From NCBI GenBank assembly GCA_034769895.1, contig CM068375.1, positions 252,195,542-252,259,541 of the forward strand: 64,000 bases of DNA, read 5' to 3'. The notes beneath the pieces were generated by a model. That model saw only the letters and a list, made by a program, of their open reading frames with translations, searched no databases and was not told the DNA's origin. Positions within the stretch are counted from its first letter, which is position 1, and each line of letters begins with the position of its first letter. The translations under genes were made by a program, and so were the position numbers. This document shows, piece by piece, positions 33,512-44,932 of the stretch. The stretch is from Magicicada septendecula (taxonomy: Eukaryota > Arthropoda > Insecta > Hemiptera > Cicadidae).

Positions 33512-34718
33512 TTAACCGCTTCTTCTCACCTTTCTATGACGGACTTTAGGTACTCGTTCCTTTCGGACACCACTCTCTGAGAAATTATATCGTGTTAAGC
33601 TGTACTGATTTGTTTCTTCTGAATCAGAATCAAGGCAACTTACCTCACTACTTTCACCCCGACTTGGATTATCCTCATCATCTAACTCCTCTGCTTCTCT
33701 TTCTTCCAACCCTTCCTTTTCTTCCTCTATTCCTTCTTCCTTTTCTACTTCTTCCTCATCCTCTTCCTCCTCTTCCACAATTTCCCCTTTTTCGTCCCAA
33801 TAATCCAAATCAACCTCATGACACTGCACCTCCTCATCATCTTCCAGTTGCTCGTCTGATCCATCTTCAACAGCATCTTCACCCAGCTCCTCACCAATTT
33901 CTTCACCGCCCTCGTCACCAGCTCCTTCACAAACTTCTTCACTAACCTCCTCTCCAATCTCATTTTCATCAACACATTCATCATCAACATCATCGCCATC
34001 ACGTCCACTACCACCATCGTAACACTGCACATCCTCGTCCTCCTCTAGTTGCTCATCTGGTCCACCTGAAACTTCTTTCCGTTCTTCGGAATCCTCCGCA
34101 CTACTTGCAGAAGGCGTCTGCACATCTTCACACACTACATCATTCTCACTCGCACACTCCACAACGCTGCCACCAAATTTCTCCTCAACTTCTACCTCAT
34201 CTCCTTCCACCACACTTGCAGCCTGGACGTCCCCGTGTCCATCCGCAAACTCAGACTCTTCAGTCTCCCTAACACCTATAACTATACTTCCCTGTGCAGC
34301 ATCTGCAGACCGCTCTTCTGCCTCTTCCTTCGATTCCTCTCCTTCACCACTTTCAGCAACTATAGCGTCCTCAACATTTCCCACCCTGGAATCCAGCTGT
34401 CCAGGTCCATGTGGAATGTCTAAATCACATTCTACTTACAATGGTAAGGCTACACCATGAAGTGACTTCTCACATCCCGGCGTAGGCGATGATGATATTA
34501 TAGGATCTGGATCCCTCATGAACCGAGATGGAGACACCGGAACAAATTCCGCGGCATCTGGGTTCAACCATGACGTCCTCTCTGAGTCCTCTAACTCCGT
34601 ATTAACAGACGTGTTCTTGTTGTCGTGTGTTGATCCACAGAAGTTCTTCCGCTTTTCTTCTTCTGCTTCACCTTCTTCATCCACTACTCTATTAGGCACT
34701 GGTAATTCCTCTGGAACC
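33512..34718 (-). pseudogene. T6 acidic ORF with PAM2-like motif, one in-frame stop
   Basis: One frame runs from after a TGA near 34720 to the stop at 33512, interrupted by a single TAA at 34438-34436; without it there would be about 400 codons. The first part carries TSWLNPDAAEFVPVSPSR at 34576-34523, a close match to the PAM2 consensus (LNPxAxEFxP) that binds the MLLE domain of poly(A)-binding protein in PAIP2, ataxin-2 and similar proteins. The second part is extremely rich in E, D, G and S, with acid runs and a C-terminal basic tail (RHRKVRR). The GTG at 34699 is not a true start. It may be a gag C-terminal extension. Function beyond the motif is unknown. Confidence 0.55.
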
Positions 34719-35001
34719 TTTCAAGTTTCCTTTCTCTCCAAATAGGAATAAAGACTTGCTACCGGCTCCCTACTTGCCGATGTTTGTTCCCTAATATAAC
34801 TTCTTCTTCCCCTGTTAATTTCATACTTATTTCTTTTCTCTGCTGTAACTGTTGTTACCGTCTTCTCGCTTACCACCCCCCTTGTAGCCTCCATTACTTC
34901 CGGAATATTCAGTTTTCCTTACAGGTTCTTGTGTTCTCCACCAACCACCATATTCATCATTTTTAGCTCTTCCTAATAAACCCCTGGAGCATTGGACATC
35001 T

Positions 35002-35706
35002 TTAGCAGCTCTTCCCCGGGACTTGTCCCGCCTGGACAGTACTAGAAAACAGACACAACCGGTCCAGATCCGCGAAACAACGTGGACAGTCTGCGAATAT
35101 CAAACGAGATCTCTCTTGGGGATTCAGTCCTTCCAGAATTGCCTGTATAACCTCCCTCTTGGGCAACCCCAACCTTAATACCCAGGCAGCTTTCCGTATA
35201 TCGTGCACGAAGTCCCCCAATGCCTCTCCGTTGGCCTGTAGACGATAGAATAAATCAAACTTAAGCTGGGCACATCGTCGATGGGGTATGAAGAAATCCA
35301 ACACTTCTCCATGGAAAGCGTCGACACTGCCGCCTCGACGCAGAGTGTCGGTGACCAGCCCTGCCAATGAACCCCGGAAATACGGGTATATAAGGGACAA
35401 GACCTCCCCATCGGACACCTCCGGGAAATCTGCCAACTGCAGGACCAGGTCCAAGAAAACCAGCAGCTGGTCCTCATCTACACCATTCACCACCGAAAGT
35501 TTCTGGAGAACGCCTGAAATTTGGTGGGGCAACGTCTGATAGCATACCGCCGCCAGAATTACACAATTCACGATACACCACAATAAAACACAAATCTTAA
35601 CACAATACCTAACAACAACATAACTTACAAAAATAGAAAAACTCGAGTACTCTACTTCCTTCGAGCGGACCCCCGGGTTCCGTAGCGCTGCGAAAACCTG
35701 ACCCAC
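35002..35706 (-). CDS. gag: T6 gag (Ty3/gypsy type)
   Basis: 234 open codons. The second half has the retrotransposon capsid pattern: FYRLQANGE..GDFVHDIRKAA, LRLGLPKREVI and ILEGLNPQERSRL, followed by a CPRCFADLDRL stretch. No CCHC knuckle is seen in this frame. The frame contains no methionine codon; the caller's start is GTG and TGA lies upstream. An ATG in another frame lies about 30 bases upstream, and a GTAAGT donor-like site lies inside the hydrophobic stretch at about 35625, so splicing or frameshifting may supply the real start. Confidence 0.75.
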   Translation of the reverse strand: MGQVFAALRNPGVRSKEVEYSSFSIFVSYVVVRYCVKICVLLWCIVNCVILAAVCYQTLPHQISGVLQKLSVVNGVDEDQLLVFLDLVLQLADFPEVSDGEVLSLIYPYFRGSLAGLVTDTLRRGGSVDAFHGEVLDFFIPHRRCAQLKFDLFYRLQANGEALGDFVHDIRKAAWVLRLGLPKREVIQAILEGLNPQERSRLIFADCPRCFADLDRLCLFSSTVQAGQVPGKSC

Positions 35707-36226
35707 TCCAGAACCAACTCTCCATCAGCCACCACACTCAAGAGGAGAAACAACATCATACACTAACATAGACCTACAATCCACACCACCGAACACCTAC
35801 CACAACATATAACATTTCAACAAAGACATTTATTACAAACTTCAGACACTGAATCTTGTCGGTGAGAGTACCGACTTCCGGTCGGGCCATACCGCATCCA
35901 GCTAACCTCACGCGCTATTATTTTATAACTATTTATAAAGCAGCCTATTCCCCCGGCAATCCCTCCGTGATCTCCAGTAAGTTCCAGTTTCAACAAAAAA
36001 AATCACAACTAAAAACGCATGCCACGTGGCGGCATCAGGTTTACAATTTCAATTCGAATAACAGTTATTCATTCACAATACATATATACATAAAATATTA
36101 AACCTGCCATTGCATCTACACCTATATTCATTTTCAAATGTTTTTGAAGTTTGACGTTTTTCAAACTATTTCCGAGTTTGCAAGCCCCGTCACACCCAAG
36201 GACCCAAGGGTCGACCCTAGAATGAA
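35707..36226 (-). other. T6 leader between PBS and gag
   Basis: About 520 bp with no credible ORF. An ATG (MESWFW...) just upstream of the open gag frame gives only about 37 codons. Confidence 0.5.
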
Positions 36227-36242
36227 CCACACTCTGCTACCA
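36227..36242 (-). other. T6 primer binding site, initiator-Met tRNA
   Basis: Reading minus, TGGTAGCAGAGTGTGG follows the LTR end within three bases. The first eleven bases complement the insect initiator-Met tRNA 3' end (...CUCUGCUACCA). A different PBS class from T1, T3, T8 and T9. Confidence 0.8.
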
Positions 36243-36244
36243 TT

Positions 36245-36705
36245 TGTAACCCCTCTTTCAAATTCTTTTTTTATGCTTTATAAAAATCTCAATTTTTTTT
36301 TTTTTTTTTTTTTTTTGAAGAGGGGCCACTAGTTATTTAAAACTAGGCTGAAGGCCTAGAGAAGCAAAAATGCGCTTGGTCCAGTGAGACAGGACTTGCA
36401 ATTAAAACTCGCTTTTACCCAGTTATAACAGTCTTTATTATTTCCAATTTAAAAAATTTTTTTTAAGCCAAATTCTTTTAACCCAATATAAATTTAGTAT
36501 AATTTAAAAATTACATTTTAAGAAATTCTCCAATCCACTCTTTGACATTATAACGTTAATATTCAATTATAACATGTATAACATTATATACATTAATATA
36601 CAACATACAGTGTATCATTCTTCAAAAAAAATTTTTGTAACATCCACTTCCCCAAAATAGCATAACAATGTAATGTAGAAACTCTTTCTTTGCCATCTTT
36701 AAACA
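36245..36705 (-). repeat. T6 5' LTR, truncated
   Basis: Matches 30215-30659, with a longer T-run near 36290-36316, then breaks within TTTAAACA. Confidence 0.9.
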
Positions 36706-36727
36706 ACCAAAGAAACCAACCCAACCA

Positions 36728-38052
36728 ATGGACACCAATTTCCAGGAAATGATGAGAATTATGGTGGAACAATTAAACAAAAATAAGGAGGAAATTAATG
36801 GAAAAATGGACAAGAACAAACAGGAAATGAAAGAGGATAATGAGAAAATGAAAAAAGATAATGAAACCTTATTAAAACAAGATAATGAGGAATTAAAGGA
36901 GACCATTCAACAACAAATAAACGGGGTGAATAATAAATTAGATCAGCAGAAGGCTGAAGTTGAGTTAATATTGAAAAATTATGAGGAAGGGAATGTCAGG
37001 CAATTTGCAGAGGTGAAACTGAGTATGGAAACAATGGAAAATAGGTTAGACAATATAGAAACGAGACAACAGTTACTGAAGGAAGAAGTGGAAGAGAAAT
37101 TAGGAGAAAATAAACAAGAAGTCATGGAACAGATGACGAGAGAATTGGTAAAACACAAACAGGAGGTAACGGGCAATATTCAATCCATGGGACAACAGTT
37201 GGACAGCAGTAATACCAAAATAGAGGATAGCATGGGACTATTAGTATTAAGGGTCAATGAAATAGAACAAAATGGTAATCAAACATGTGTTATCCGAGAA
37301 GACAAGAATATTAGTCATGAGGTGCCACATATGAAAGGATATATAAAAAATCCTATGGAGTATTTAAATAGAATGAAGGAATATTTGCATAGTACCAAGG
37401 AAAATAGATGGGAGAGAATTAAACTAATGTTAGATCAAGGATTCCATGAAATGAATGATTATTGGTGGGATGCTGTTAGAAACACCTTGAATAGCTACCA
37501 GGAATTCATGGAAAGCTATAAAAATAAATGTTGGACGCGATCCATACAGACAAGGGTGCGGGAGACCATAGTATATGGTAGGTACAACCCAAGCGTAGGA
37601 CAAACACTGACCTCGTATTTTTATCGCATGTTTGCAGGGCAAGATATTTAGACCCACCCATGGATGACAGATATGTGGTGGAAGCTTTGAGTCACCATTT
37701 TCCTGAAACGGTAAGCTTAGCACAATTTGCCAGTCAAGCCAATACTATAGAAGCGATGACGTTATTACTCACTGATTATGAGAGGAAAATGAATTATGAC
37801 AGTCGTGCTAAACAAGGGAGTATGAGAAGAGACAGCTACCCTAACAGATATCCGGAAGAACAAAACCGTGGTAGGAATCAAATAGTAGAAAGGAACGACC
37901 AAAGAAATGTTCCAAGATACCAGGATAGGGAAGGTGGAAGAAATTACTACAGAAACGATAATCAGAATGACCGGAGATATGATAATAATAATAATTATTA
38001 TTATAGGGGCAACCACGCTTCAAATAACTATCGAGCAAATTTTATACGCTGA
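36728..38052 (+). pseudogene. gag: T7 gag (coiled coil plus capsid-like part), frameshifted
   Basis: 36728-37651 gives a coiled coil (about residues 1-170, rich in N, K, E and M) followed by a capsid-like half with the motif series MKEYL, WWDAVRNTL, FMESYKNKCW and YGRYNPSVGQ. A frameshift near 37640 continues in 37660-38052, ending in an R/N/Y-rich tail with no CCHC knuckle. The open frame extends left through KQPKKPTQP to the junction, so ATG 36728 is an internal Met; T3 shows that about 190-210 further residues belong upstream. Confidence 0.8.
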
Positions 38053-38273
38053 AACTATGATTCCCGAATTTACAATAGTCGTTACCCGAGGGAGACTGAT
38101 TGAAATGAATATTCTCGCAGTGAGGAGAGACAGAGTGAGGTGAACAACAACTATGAACAGTTAAGAAATAGAGAGCAACATAGTTCCCTTTCCCAGTCAG
38201 AAAATAGTCAACAGGAAGGAAGGAGAGAGGAGAGAGTAACCATAAGTGAAAATCAGGAAAACTAGAGAAGACT

Positions 38274-38858
38274 GTGAGTGAGTGCAGTGGTCAAACACAG
38301 TCAAATAGCCGATCACTGTCTTGGATAACCAGTTTAGGTCAGGATTATATGGACAACGAGAGAATCAATAAAAATGTAATTGATAGTGATGTAGTGTCTA
38401 TTACCGGTCAATATGGGAAAACCAATCAAAATTTTATTATTGATACTGGTGCTGAAATATCATTGATGAGTATGACTAAATACCATGAATTAAAGGAAAT
38501 GGAAAAGGGAATCACGTCATCTGAAGGAAAGGCTAATAGAATCTATGAATTACCTGTGAGCAAAATTATTATAGTGGGTGTAACAGGACGAGCCAATCGA
38601 ACTGCTCGCAAACAAATAATGATGAATGTACAATTCAATGGAAGGGTGATACCATTAATATTTGTAGTATATCAAAATATAGAAACGGAAATATTAGTCA
38701 GATGCGATAACTTGCGGAAGTATGAAACTATTATTGATTTAGAAACTAATCAGGTGGTATTTACATACGATAAACAAAAAATACCTATAAAAATTATAAA
38801 TAGAAATGAAGGTGTAAGGAAAATGGTCAATTCAACCAAATTAAGTGATAAATTTTAA
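38274..38858 (+). pseudogene. pol: T7 protease
   Basis: Retropepsin-like segment with the active-site motif FIIDTGAEISLM at about 38432-38467 and a following hydrophobic region. The first codons are read in a frame opened by a non-ATG start. It would cut the Gag-Pol precursor. The segment between gag and this frame (38053-38273) is interrupted by stops. Confidence 0.8.
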
Positions 38859-39060
38859 TACTCATGTAAGGATAGACCAATCAATAGAAAGTCACTACAG
38901 CAGTTAACAGTAAATAATCCAATGTGGGAGGAGAAAATGCAAGAAATCAGACAATTCTGTAATCATAATAATCAACTAAACAAAGAGCAAATAGATCAAT
39001 TAATGGAAATTTATTTGAAACATAAAAGTATTTTCAAATAAACCTGGCAAAATAGTAGGA

Positions 39061-39816
39061 GTGCAATGTAAGTTACCACTAAGAGAAAATGTGACATTTA
39101 ACAAAAGATCATATCCCATACCCTACAAATTAAGAGAGCAAGTACAGGAAGAAATCGACAAAATGCTTCGTGAAGACATCATTGAACTAAGTCAGTCAGA
39201 ACACACTAGCCCATTAGTAGTAATTCCCAAAAAAGATAAGTCATTAAGATTGTGTTTAGATGCACGTCAAATTAATCAGATGATAATTGCTGATAAGACG
39301 TCGCCTGAGAACATAGGAGAAATTCTAAAACGTTTTAATAACGTACAATTTTTTAGTAGTTGGGATGCTGTATCTGGATATTGGCAAGTAGAATTGCATC
39401 CAGAAAGCAGAAAATATGTGAGTTTCATAGTAAACGGTAGGAATTATCAATTTAAAAGATTACCTTTTGGTCTGGTCAATAGTGTGGCTATATTTATAAA
39501 ATGTCTTGATGAAGTATTGGGTAAGGAGATTTTGGAATTTACTACAGTATATGTCGATGATTTGATAATTGCATCAAGCAGTTGGGAAGAACACTGTCAT
39601 CGAATTGATAAGGTACTTACCAGATTGAGGGAACAGGGAATTACGCTAAAATTAGACAAGTCAACATTCATAGCCAGCAAGATTAAGTTTTTAGGGTTTA
39701 TAGTTTCAAATACCGGCATATCTGCGGATCCTGATAAAATACGAAATACGATCAATACAGAATTTCCCATGTCCAAAAAATGTAAAACAATTACAAAGTT
39801 TCTTAGGTCTTTGTAA
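39061..39816 (+). pseudogene. pol: T7 reverse transcriptase
   Basis: 251 open codons with the RT series SPLVVIPKKD, LRLCLDARQIN, FSSWDAVSGYWQ, FKRLPFGLVNS and catalytic YVDD at 39550-39561, then LGFIVS. Upstream (38930-39058) the connecting segment has a stop, and the frame shifts near 39775 before the RNase H part. Gypsy-type. Confidence 0.9.
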
Positions 39817-40380
39817 TTATTACAGAAATTTCCAAAGTAATTACTCCGACCTAACACATCATTATCAACATTTAATTTGTAAGAAGAATAAATGGAATTG
39901 GACCAAAAAGGATGAGGAAGTATTCAATGAAGTGAAACAGAGATTTTACAGTGCGTCATGTTAAGTCACTCAGATTTTAGTAAAGTTTTTTATTTAAATT
40001 GTGATGCCAGTGGAGTAAGTTTGGGATCGGTGTTATATCAAGAAAATGACAAGGGAGAACCAAAGGTAATAGTTTTTGCAAGCCGTACACTAACTAAAGC
40101 AGAATTTAATTATACAATAACTGAAAAAGAGACATTGAGTGTGGTTTTTGCAATAACTAAATTCTGAACGTACTTATTAAACAGTGAGGTAGCAGTACGA
40201 ACCGATCATCAAGCAATAACCTTTTTTAAAAACTGTAAGATGTCACATGGAAGGCTCACAAGATGGATGCTCCAGTTACAAGAGTATCATATAAAATGGG
40301 AGTACTTACCAGGCAATAAAAATATAGTAGCGGATATATTATCCAGAGTAGGTGATCAAGAAGAAATAATGGCCAAAGAA
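39817..40380 (+). pseudogene. pol: T7 RNase H
   Basis: The thumb/connection FLGLCNYYRNF is read in another frame at about 39795. 39958-40167 contains YLNCDASGVSLG and TEKETLSV, followed by a stop. In continuing frame come VRTDHQA and, at 40240 onward, YLPGNKNIVADILSR. These are the usual D, E, D, D positions. Broken by a frameshift and a stop. Confidence 0.85.
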
Positions 40381-41653
40381 GCACGTAAAATTTTGGCATG
40401 CTTTAGGAGTAAAAGAGAATTAAAACTCATCGTGGAAGAAATAAAGAAATTACAGCCAACCGATATTAGAATACAAAAGTTGAGGAAAAGGATGGAAAGC
40501 ACTTCCAACACTACATCACATTATATGATTCATGAAGGAATGATGTTTAGGAACACCGACAAAAGAAATACTGATTGGAAAATTTTAGTGCCGGAAGAGG
40601 TATGTAATAAATTAATTGTTGATTATCATGAGAGATATGGACACTAAGGCCAGAAGAAAGTAGTGTCAGCACTCAAGGAACAGTTTTACATGAATAAATT
40701 AGAAAAGAAAGTAATTCGATCCATAGAAACATGTGATATTTGTCAAAAAGTCAAGTTAGTCAATGTCAGATATGAGGGAAGGTGGATAAATAATCAAGCA
40801 TTGAGATCGCTAGAACAAGTTTTTATTGACATTTGTGGACCATTCCCAACTAGTGGTAGGAGACGTAGCAAGTACGTACTGATTATCATGGACAGTTTTA
40901 CTAGATTCACAAAATTATATCCCATCACTAAGGCCAATACTTACACTATAGTTAAAATAATTAAAGAAAAGTTTATAAAGGAGGTAGGGTTGCCTCATAG
41001 TATTATATCTGATCATGGAACACAATTTAAAGGGGTCAAGTGGCAGAATGCTATGAGAGCCATAAAAATTCGGACGTATAAAACATCGGTATACCATCCC
41101 AATAGTAACCCGGCCGAAAGAATGCTCAAAGAAGTGGGTCGTTTATTCCGCACATATTGCCATGATCAACATAATAGATGGAGTGAATATGTTAGTAAAG
41201 CAGAGGAGTTTATAAATTTAGCTAGCAAATCATGATAGTACCGGTGTGACACCATATGAGGCTATGTATAAGAAACGCCCACCCAGAATTATCAAAAGTT
41301 TAGTTGATTTTACATGGTTCACTCAACCACAGAAGGACATACAAGTTATTATGGAGAGTCGGATTAAAGTGAAGGCAGAGGAGAGAGCCAGACGACAATA
41401 CAAGAAGAGGTATAAACAAATAGATTATCATATAGGAGAGTTAGTACTGGTTCGTAATAGACAACTTCCCAGGAGTAAGGAGAAGTTGATGAAAAAATTA
41501 TTTTTATGTTATGTAATCATAATTACATATTATCATTCATAATTGATACAGTGAATGATAACAATACGGTAGTAATAAAATACCAGGATGGAAAAATTAA
41601 AGGAACCTACAATATTAATCAACTTCGCCCGTATACGTCAGATAAGAAATAAA
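40381..41653 (+). pseudogene. pol: T7 integrase
   Basis: The zinc-finger region ends the 40240-40647 frame (DYHERYGH) and continues with CDICQK. The core at 40663-41235 has the triad D56, D117 (SDHGTQF), E152 (NPAERM), again D,D35E. A frame change near 41235 leads into MTPYEAMYKKRPP and a basic stretch. The C-terminal end (YQDGKIKGTYNINQLRPY) is read in another frame to TAA at 41651-41653. Confidence 0.88.
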
Positions 41654-42052
41654 GGAGTATGAATTCTGAAATAAAGAACACAGGAAATGTATAACCAGGA
41701 TTGGGAAGGTGATGTTCAAAAGAAAGATAATGTTTTAGTCATGTTTTTGAGTTTTTTAGCCATGAAATTAGGCACAATTGTTATTTGTTATTTATTATTT
41801 TGATGTAAAACCAGTTGGTTTAATTAATGTTGTTTTAAGTCATAAATGAGTGTTTAAGATATTGTGATTCATGATAATGATGGACAAGAAGAGGTAATAT
41901 TAATTAAAGAAAAAACCAATTTGTTAAAAGAATTTTGTGAGGTACAAATAACTAATTAATCAGATGTTTAAATATTAAGATTAGACTATGTTGGTTATTT
42001 CAAAATTTCATCTAAAATTGTATCTGAAATTATGAAATAAGGGAAGGTATTA
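41654..42052 (+). other. T7 3' untranslated region
   Basis: AT-rich with no ORF. It ends in AAGGGAAGGTATTA, a plausible PPT. Confidence 0.45.
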
Positions 42053-43342
42053 TGTACTGCTGTTAAAATGCAACACAGTACATAATAGGGAGATAATAAA
42101 TTTTAAAAGAGAAAAGATACAAATTTAATATTAAATGGAACATATGTTTTAAAATGTAAACAAAAACATTGGGACTATCGACTCACCCAGTCAACATAGA
42201 GGTCGATTCCTATATGATATAAGACAATATTAAGTTATATGTTCTGAAAAGAATATATGAAATTGGAATGAATGTTATAATAAGAGTAAATAGTAATAAA
42301 ATTATAATTTAATAAATACCAACTAGAATTACGAGTATTAGAGATAAAATAAAGATGTTTAATAAGAAATAGAAAAGTGATATATGTTTTTAATAGGTAT
42401 ATGATAAACAGATGTAATGAAATTAGGGAATTATCAAAGTGGCAAATTTGTAAATTGTTACAAAATTGTATTGTATAGAGATGAAAGGAAATGTTAGTAG
42501 TCTTCAATTATATCTAAGAAAAGTAACGTCAGTAGTCTTGAATTATATGGAATAAGAGTAGCATGAAGAGTTTAAATTCATAAAATAAAATTTATTCATC
42601 ATCAAGTTTAATGTCATATGTAAAAGAAAATACAGTAAAGGAATTTAATTTGTTATACCAGAGTTTTGATTATAAAGTTAATAAAGTAAACAATCAGGAG
42701 GAGAGATTCAACATTCCTATTGAGTTTAGTAAAATAAACTAATATTCAATAAATAAATAATATTACAAGAAATATAAACATATCCTTAATAGAACGCCTA
42801 TAGAAGAGGGAAATCCTGGACTGAAGAATAGTTTAAGTGACCATAAAATATAATTAAGTATTCCGAGGAGACATCTGTGTAGCAGTCGTCCTAGAAAACA
42901 ACATTCAGCGGTGAAACCAATAAGAAACTTGTGTGAAGGAACGGATCGCCAAGCCTGATATTGCTTTTGAAAATAATAAACGTCAACCAGAAGTGAACCC
43001 GTGGCAGCTGGAAGAATTCAGAATCAGTCAAGTTACATTTGTTTGGTATTTATTTTTTACATGGTTATTTCTCAAAATACTACATACTAACTGTATTTGG
43101 TTTGGTTTAAAGAAAAGAAAATATTATATACAATCGTAAATACAGTCAAACAGCTTAATAATCATTAACCCTGAGAGAGAGAGAGTTTCTTTTCATGTAC
43201 TGATAAACAAAAAATATAATAAAGGTAGTTACATATCATAATTACATAAATACAATACCTGTTAAAATAATTACACCACATAAATGGCTGGTCTAACGTG
43301 GAACAGATCTTAATTACCATACGTATAAAAAATATCAGTACA
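42053..43342 (+). repeat. T7 3' LTR (candidate)
   Basis: TGTACTG at 42053 and CAGTACA ending at 43342 are exact inverted heptamers, and a purine-rich tract precedes the first. There is no second copy in the window to confirm the edges. Confidence 0.35.
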
Positions 43343-43436
43343 ATATATGTGTAGTAGATAAATATAATTTCATCTTATTAGCTATAGAATAATTGGTTCC
43401 AAACTCCTTATAAAAGTAAATATTTTTATCGGTATG
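43343..43436. other. Unassigned AT-rich spacer between T7 and T8
   Basis: No coding or repeat signal. The T8 gag frame becomes unreadable near 43437. Confidence 0.3.
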
Positions 43437-43546
43437 TACGAACAAACCCCTTTGTGGTGGGCGACAAAATTCTTTCCCCTACCTATACCAATATACTTAC
43501 ATCCTGTTTTCTATTGTTGCATTGTTATACGTATCAACACTCTGGT

Positions 43547-44932
43547 TCACTGTACATTTTGTTGTCGGCTTATTTCTACCTGTTTCCCTTCTCCGTATGG
43601 CTCGGCTCTTGTTATAATAGCGGATAGACATCCTGCATTACACTTGTTTCTGTGTACATAACAATGATTATTGTACTCTCTGTGTACTGTTATGTCACTA
43701 CTTCGTTCCCTTATTTTACATCGTTTGTGGTGTTCTCCCTCCTTATCTGCATTCGGAGGGTGAGTGGTGTTTTTCTCTTCACAACAATTCTCTTCTCTCT
43801 GTATAAAATTAGTTTTATTTCTGTACTCGGTGTGAAACATGTGTTCGGATTGTGCAAGTAAAATTAACAATTCTTCAATGGTTTTAATTCGTTGTGTGTA
43901 AATGGCTAATCTACTATCTCTGTGAAAGTGATGTGCTTATTTAAGTACCAATTCGTGTTGTGTAAATGTGGGTCTTAAGTGTTTACTTCTTTCCACGAGT
44001 TGTATGACATACTCCTCTAAGGTAAGTCTACCATTATGTTGATATTTACCATATTCTAATTGGTCTCGTATTTGTCTTTGTGTGTGAATATTCTAATAGC
44101 GACCTTCAAATGAGTTTTTAAATTGTTTGTAAGTAGTTAAATTATCTCGAACAATAGTATACCATCATGCAGCAGAATCTTGGAAATGTTTACTAACAAA
44201 ATCATTTTCTCTTTATCAGTTAAAGCATTACCTATTAACTCCATTTCTTGTCCACAGTTCAGTAAGAATTCAGTTGGATTGTCTCCCTTTAATCCTTTGA
44301 AGGCTAACAATTTTGTCCTTTCATCAATCTGTGTTGGATACACTATCACCTGGGTTGGTCCCCTCTTCAATTCCATTTTTAGACGTTCTACTTCTCCTCG
44401 TAGATTTTTCTTTAGTGTATTTATTTCACTTGAATATTCCTTTTGTGGTTTTATTAGACTCTACTATGGCAGTTTCCAACATCATTGTTCTGGCTTCCAA
44501 CTCCTGTGTCTTATTGATGTTTTCATGTACTTGTTCACTGACTGCTTTTATTTTCATATCCTGCTCCCGCTTTGATACTATAAACTTCTTATTCCAGTGT
44601 TCAGCTAATGGTTTCATACTATCTTTTAATTCTTTTGACCATTCTGCTTTATATTCTTTAAATTTATTCTCCATCTTTAAAGCTTGTTCATTTAGCGATT
44701 GTTCTACTCTAGCTCCTAATACTTCTATTCTGGTATTAGTTTCTTCGAGTTTTGTAGTCAGTTGCTCTTTAAACTCTTTGACTTCAGATTTAAATTCGGC
44801 CCTAGTTTCTACACTATTCTTTTTTAATTCTTCATTATTCTTTTGGATTTGTTAGTTATTTTTTTGTTACATTTGTTCCTGGAAACTTCTAAACATAGCC
44901 TCAATATCAACTCCTTTCTGCGGTGTCGCCAT
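43547..44932 (-). pseudogene. gag: T8 gag, frameshifted
   Basis: It begins at ATG 44932-44930 (MATPQKG). A coiled coil follows (best seen at 44674-44426, rich in K, E and Q), then the capsid-like start FKGLKGDNPTEFL (44376-44137). Further left, frames with YGKYQ- and LEEY-like phrases correspond to the T1 and T7 capsid part. The last open piece is 43870-43547. Stops and frameshifts interrupt it at least four times. Confidence 0.6.

Larger units (their letters stand above)
30215..36705 (-). mobile_element. T6: gag plus acidic-ORF LTR element without pol, 5' end truncated
   Basis: Paired LTR sequence starts at 30215 and 36245 (TGTAACCCCTCTTTC). On the minus strand the order is: truncated 5' LTR (36705-36245), PBS for initiator-Met tRNA, gag, an acidic frame with a PAM2-like motif, about 2.7 kb of noncoding DNA with hairpins, PPT and 3' LTR. 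No RT or integrase is visible, so it is non-autonomous or heavily deleted. The right LTR stops at about 36705, where T7 gag begins. Confidence 0.8.
36706..43342 (+). mobile_element. T7: Ty3/gypsy retrotransposon, 5' truncated
   Basis: Gag, protease, RT, RNase H and integrase are in gypsy order on the plus strand. The 5' LTR, PBS and gag N-terminus are missing at the junction with T6. A candidate 3' LTR is at 42053-43342. At least six frameshifts or stops break the coding frame. Confidence 0.85.

Noticed and set aside
33592-34032. Proline/histidine/leucine-rich plus-strand ORF and M/K-rich minus ORF
   Set aside because: Shadow frames of the acidic GAG/GAA-rich ORF of T6.
43547-43870. C/H-containing peptide as a zinc knuckle of T8 gag
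   Set aside because: Spacing does not fit CCHC (CX2CX4HX4C).
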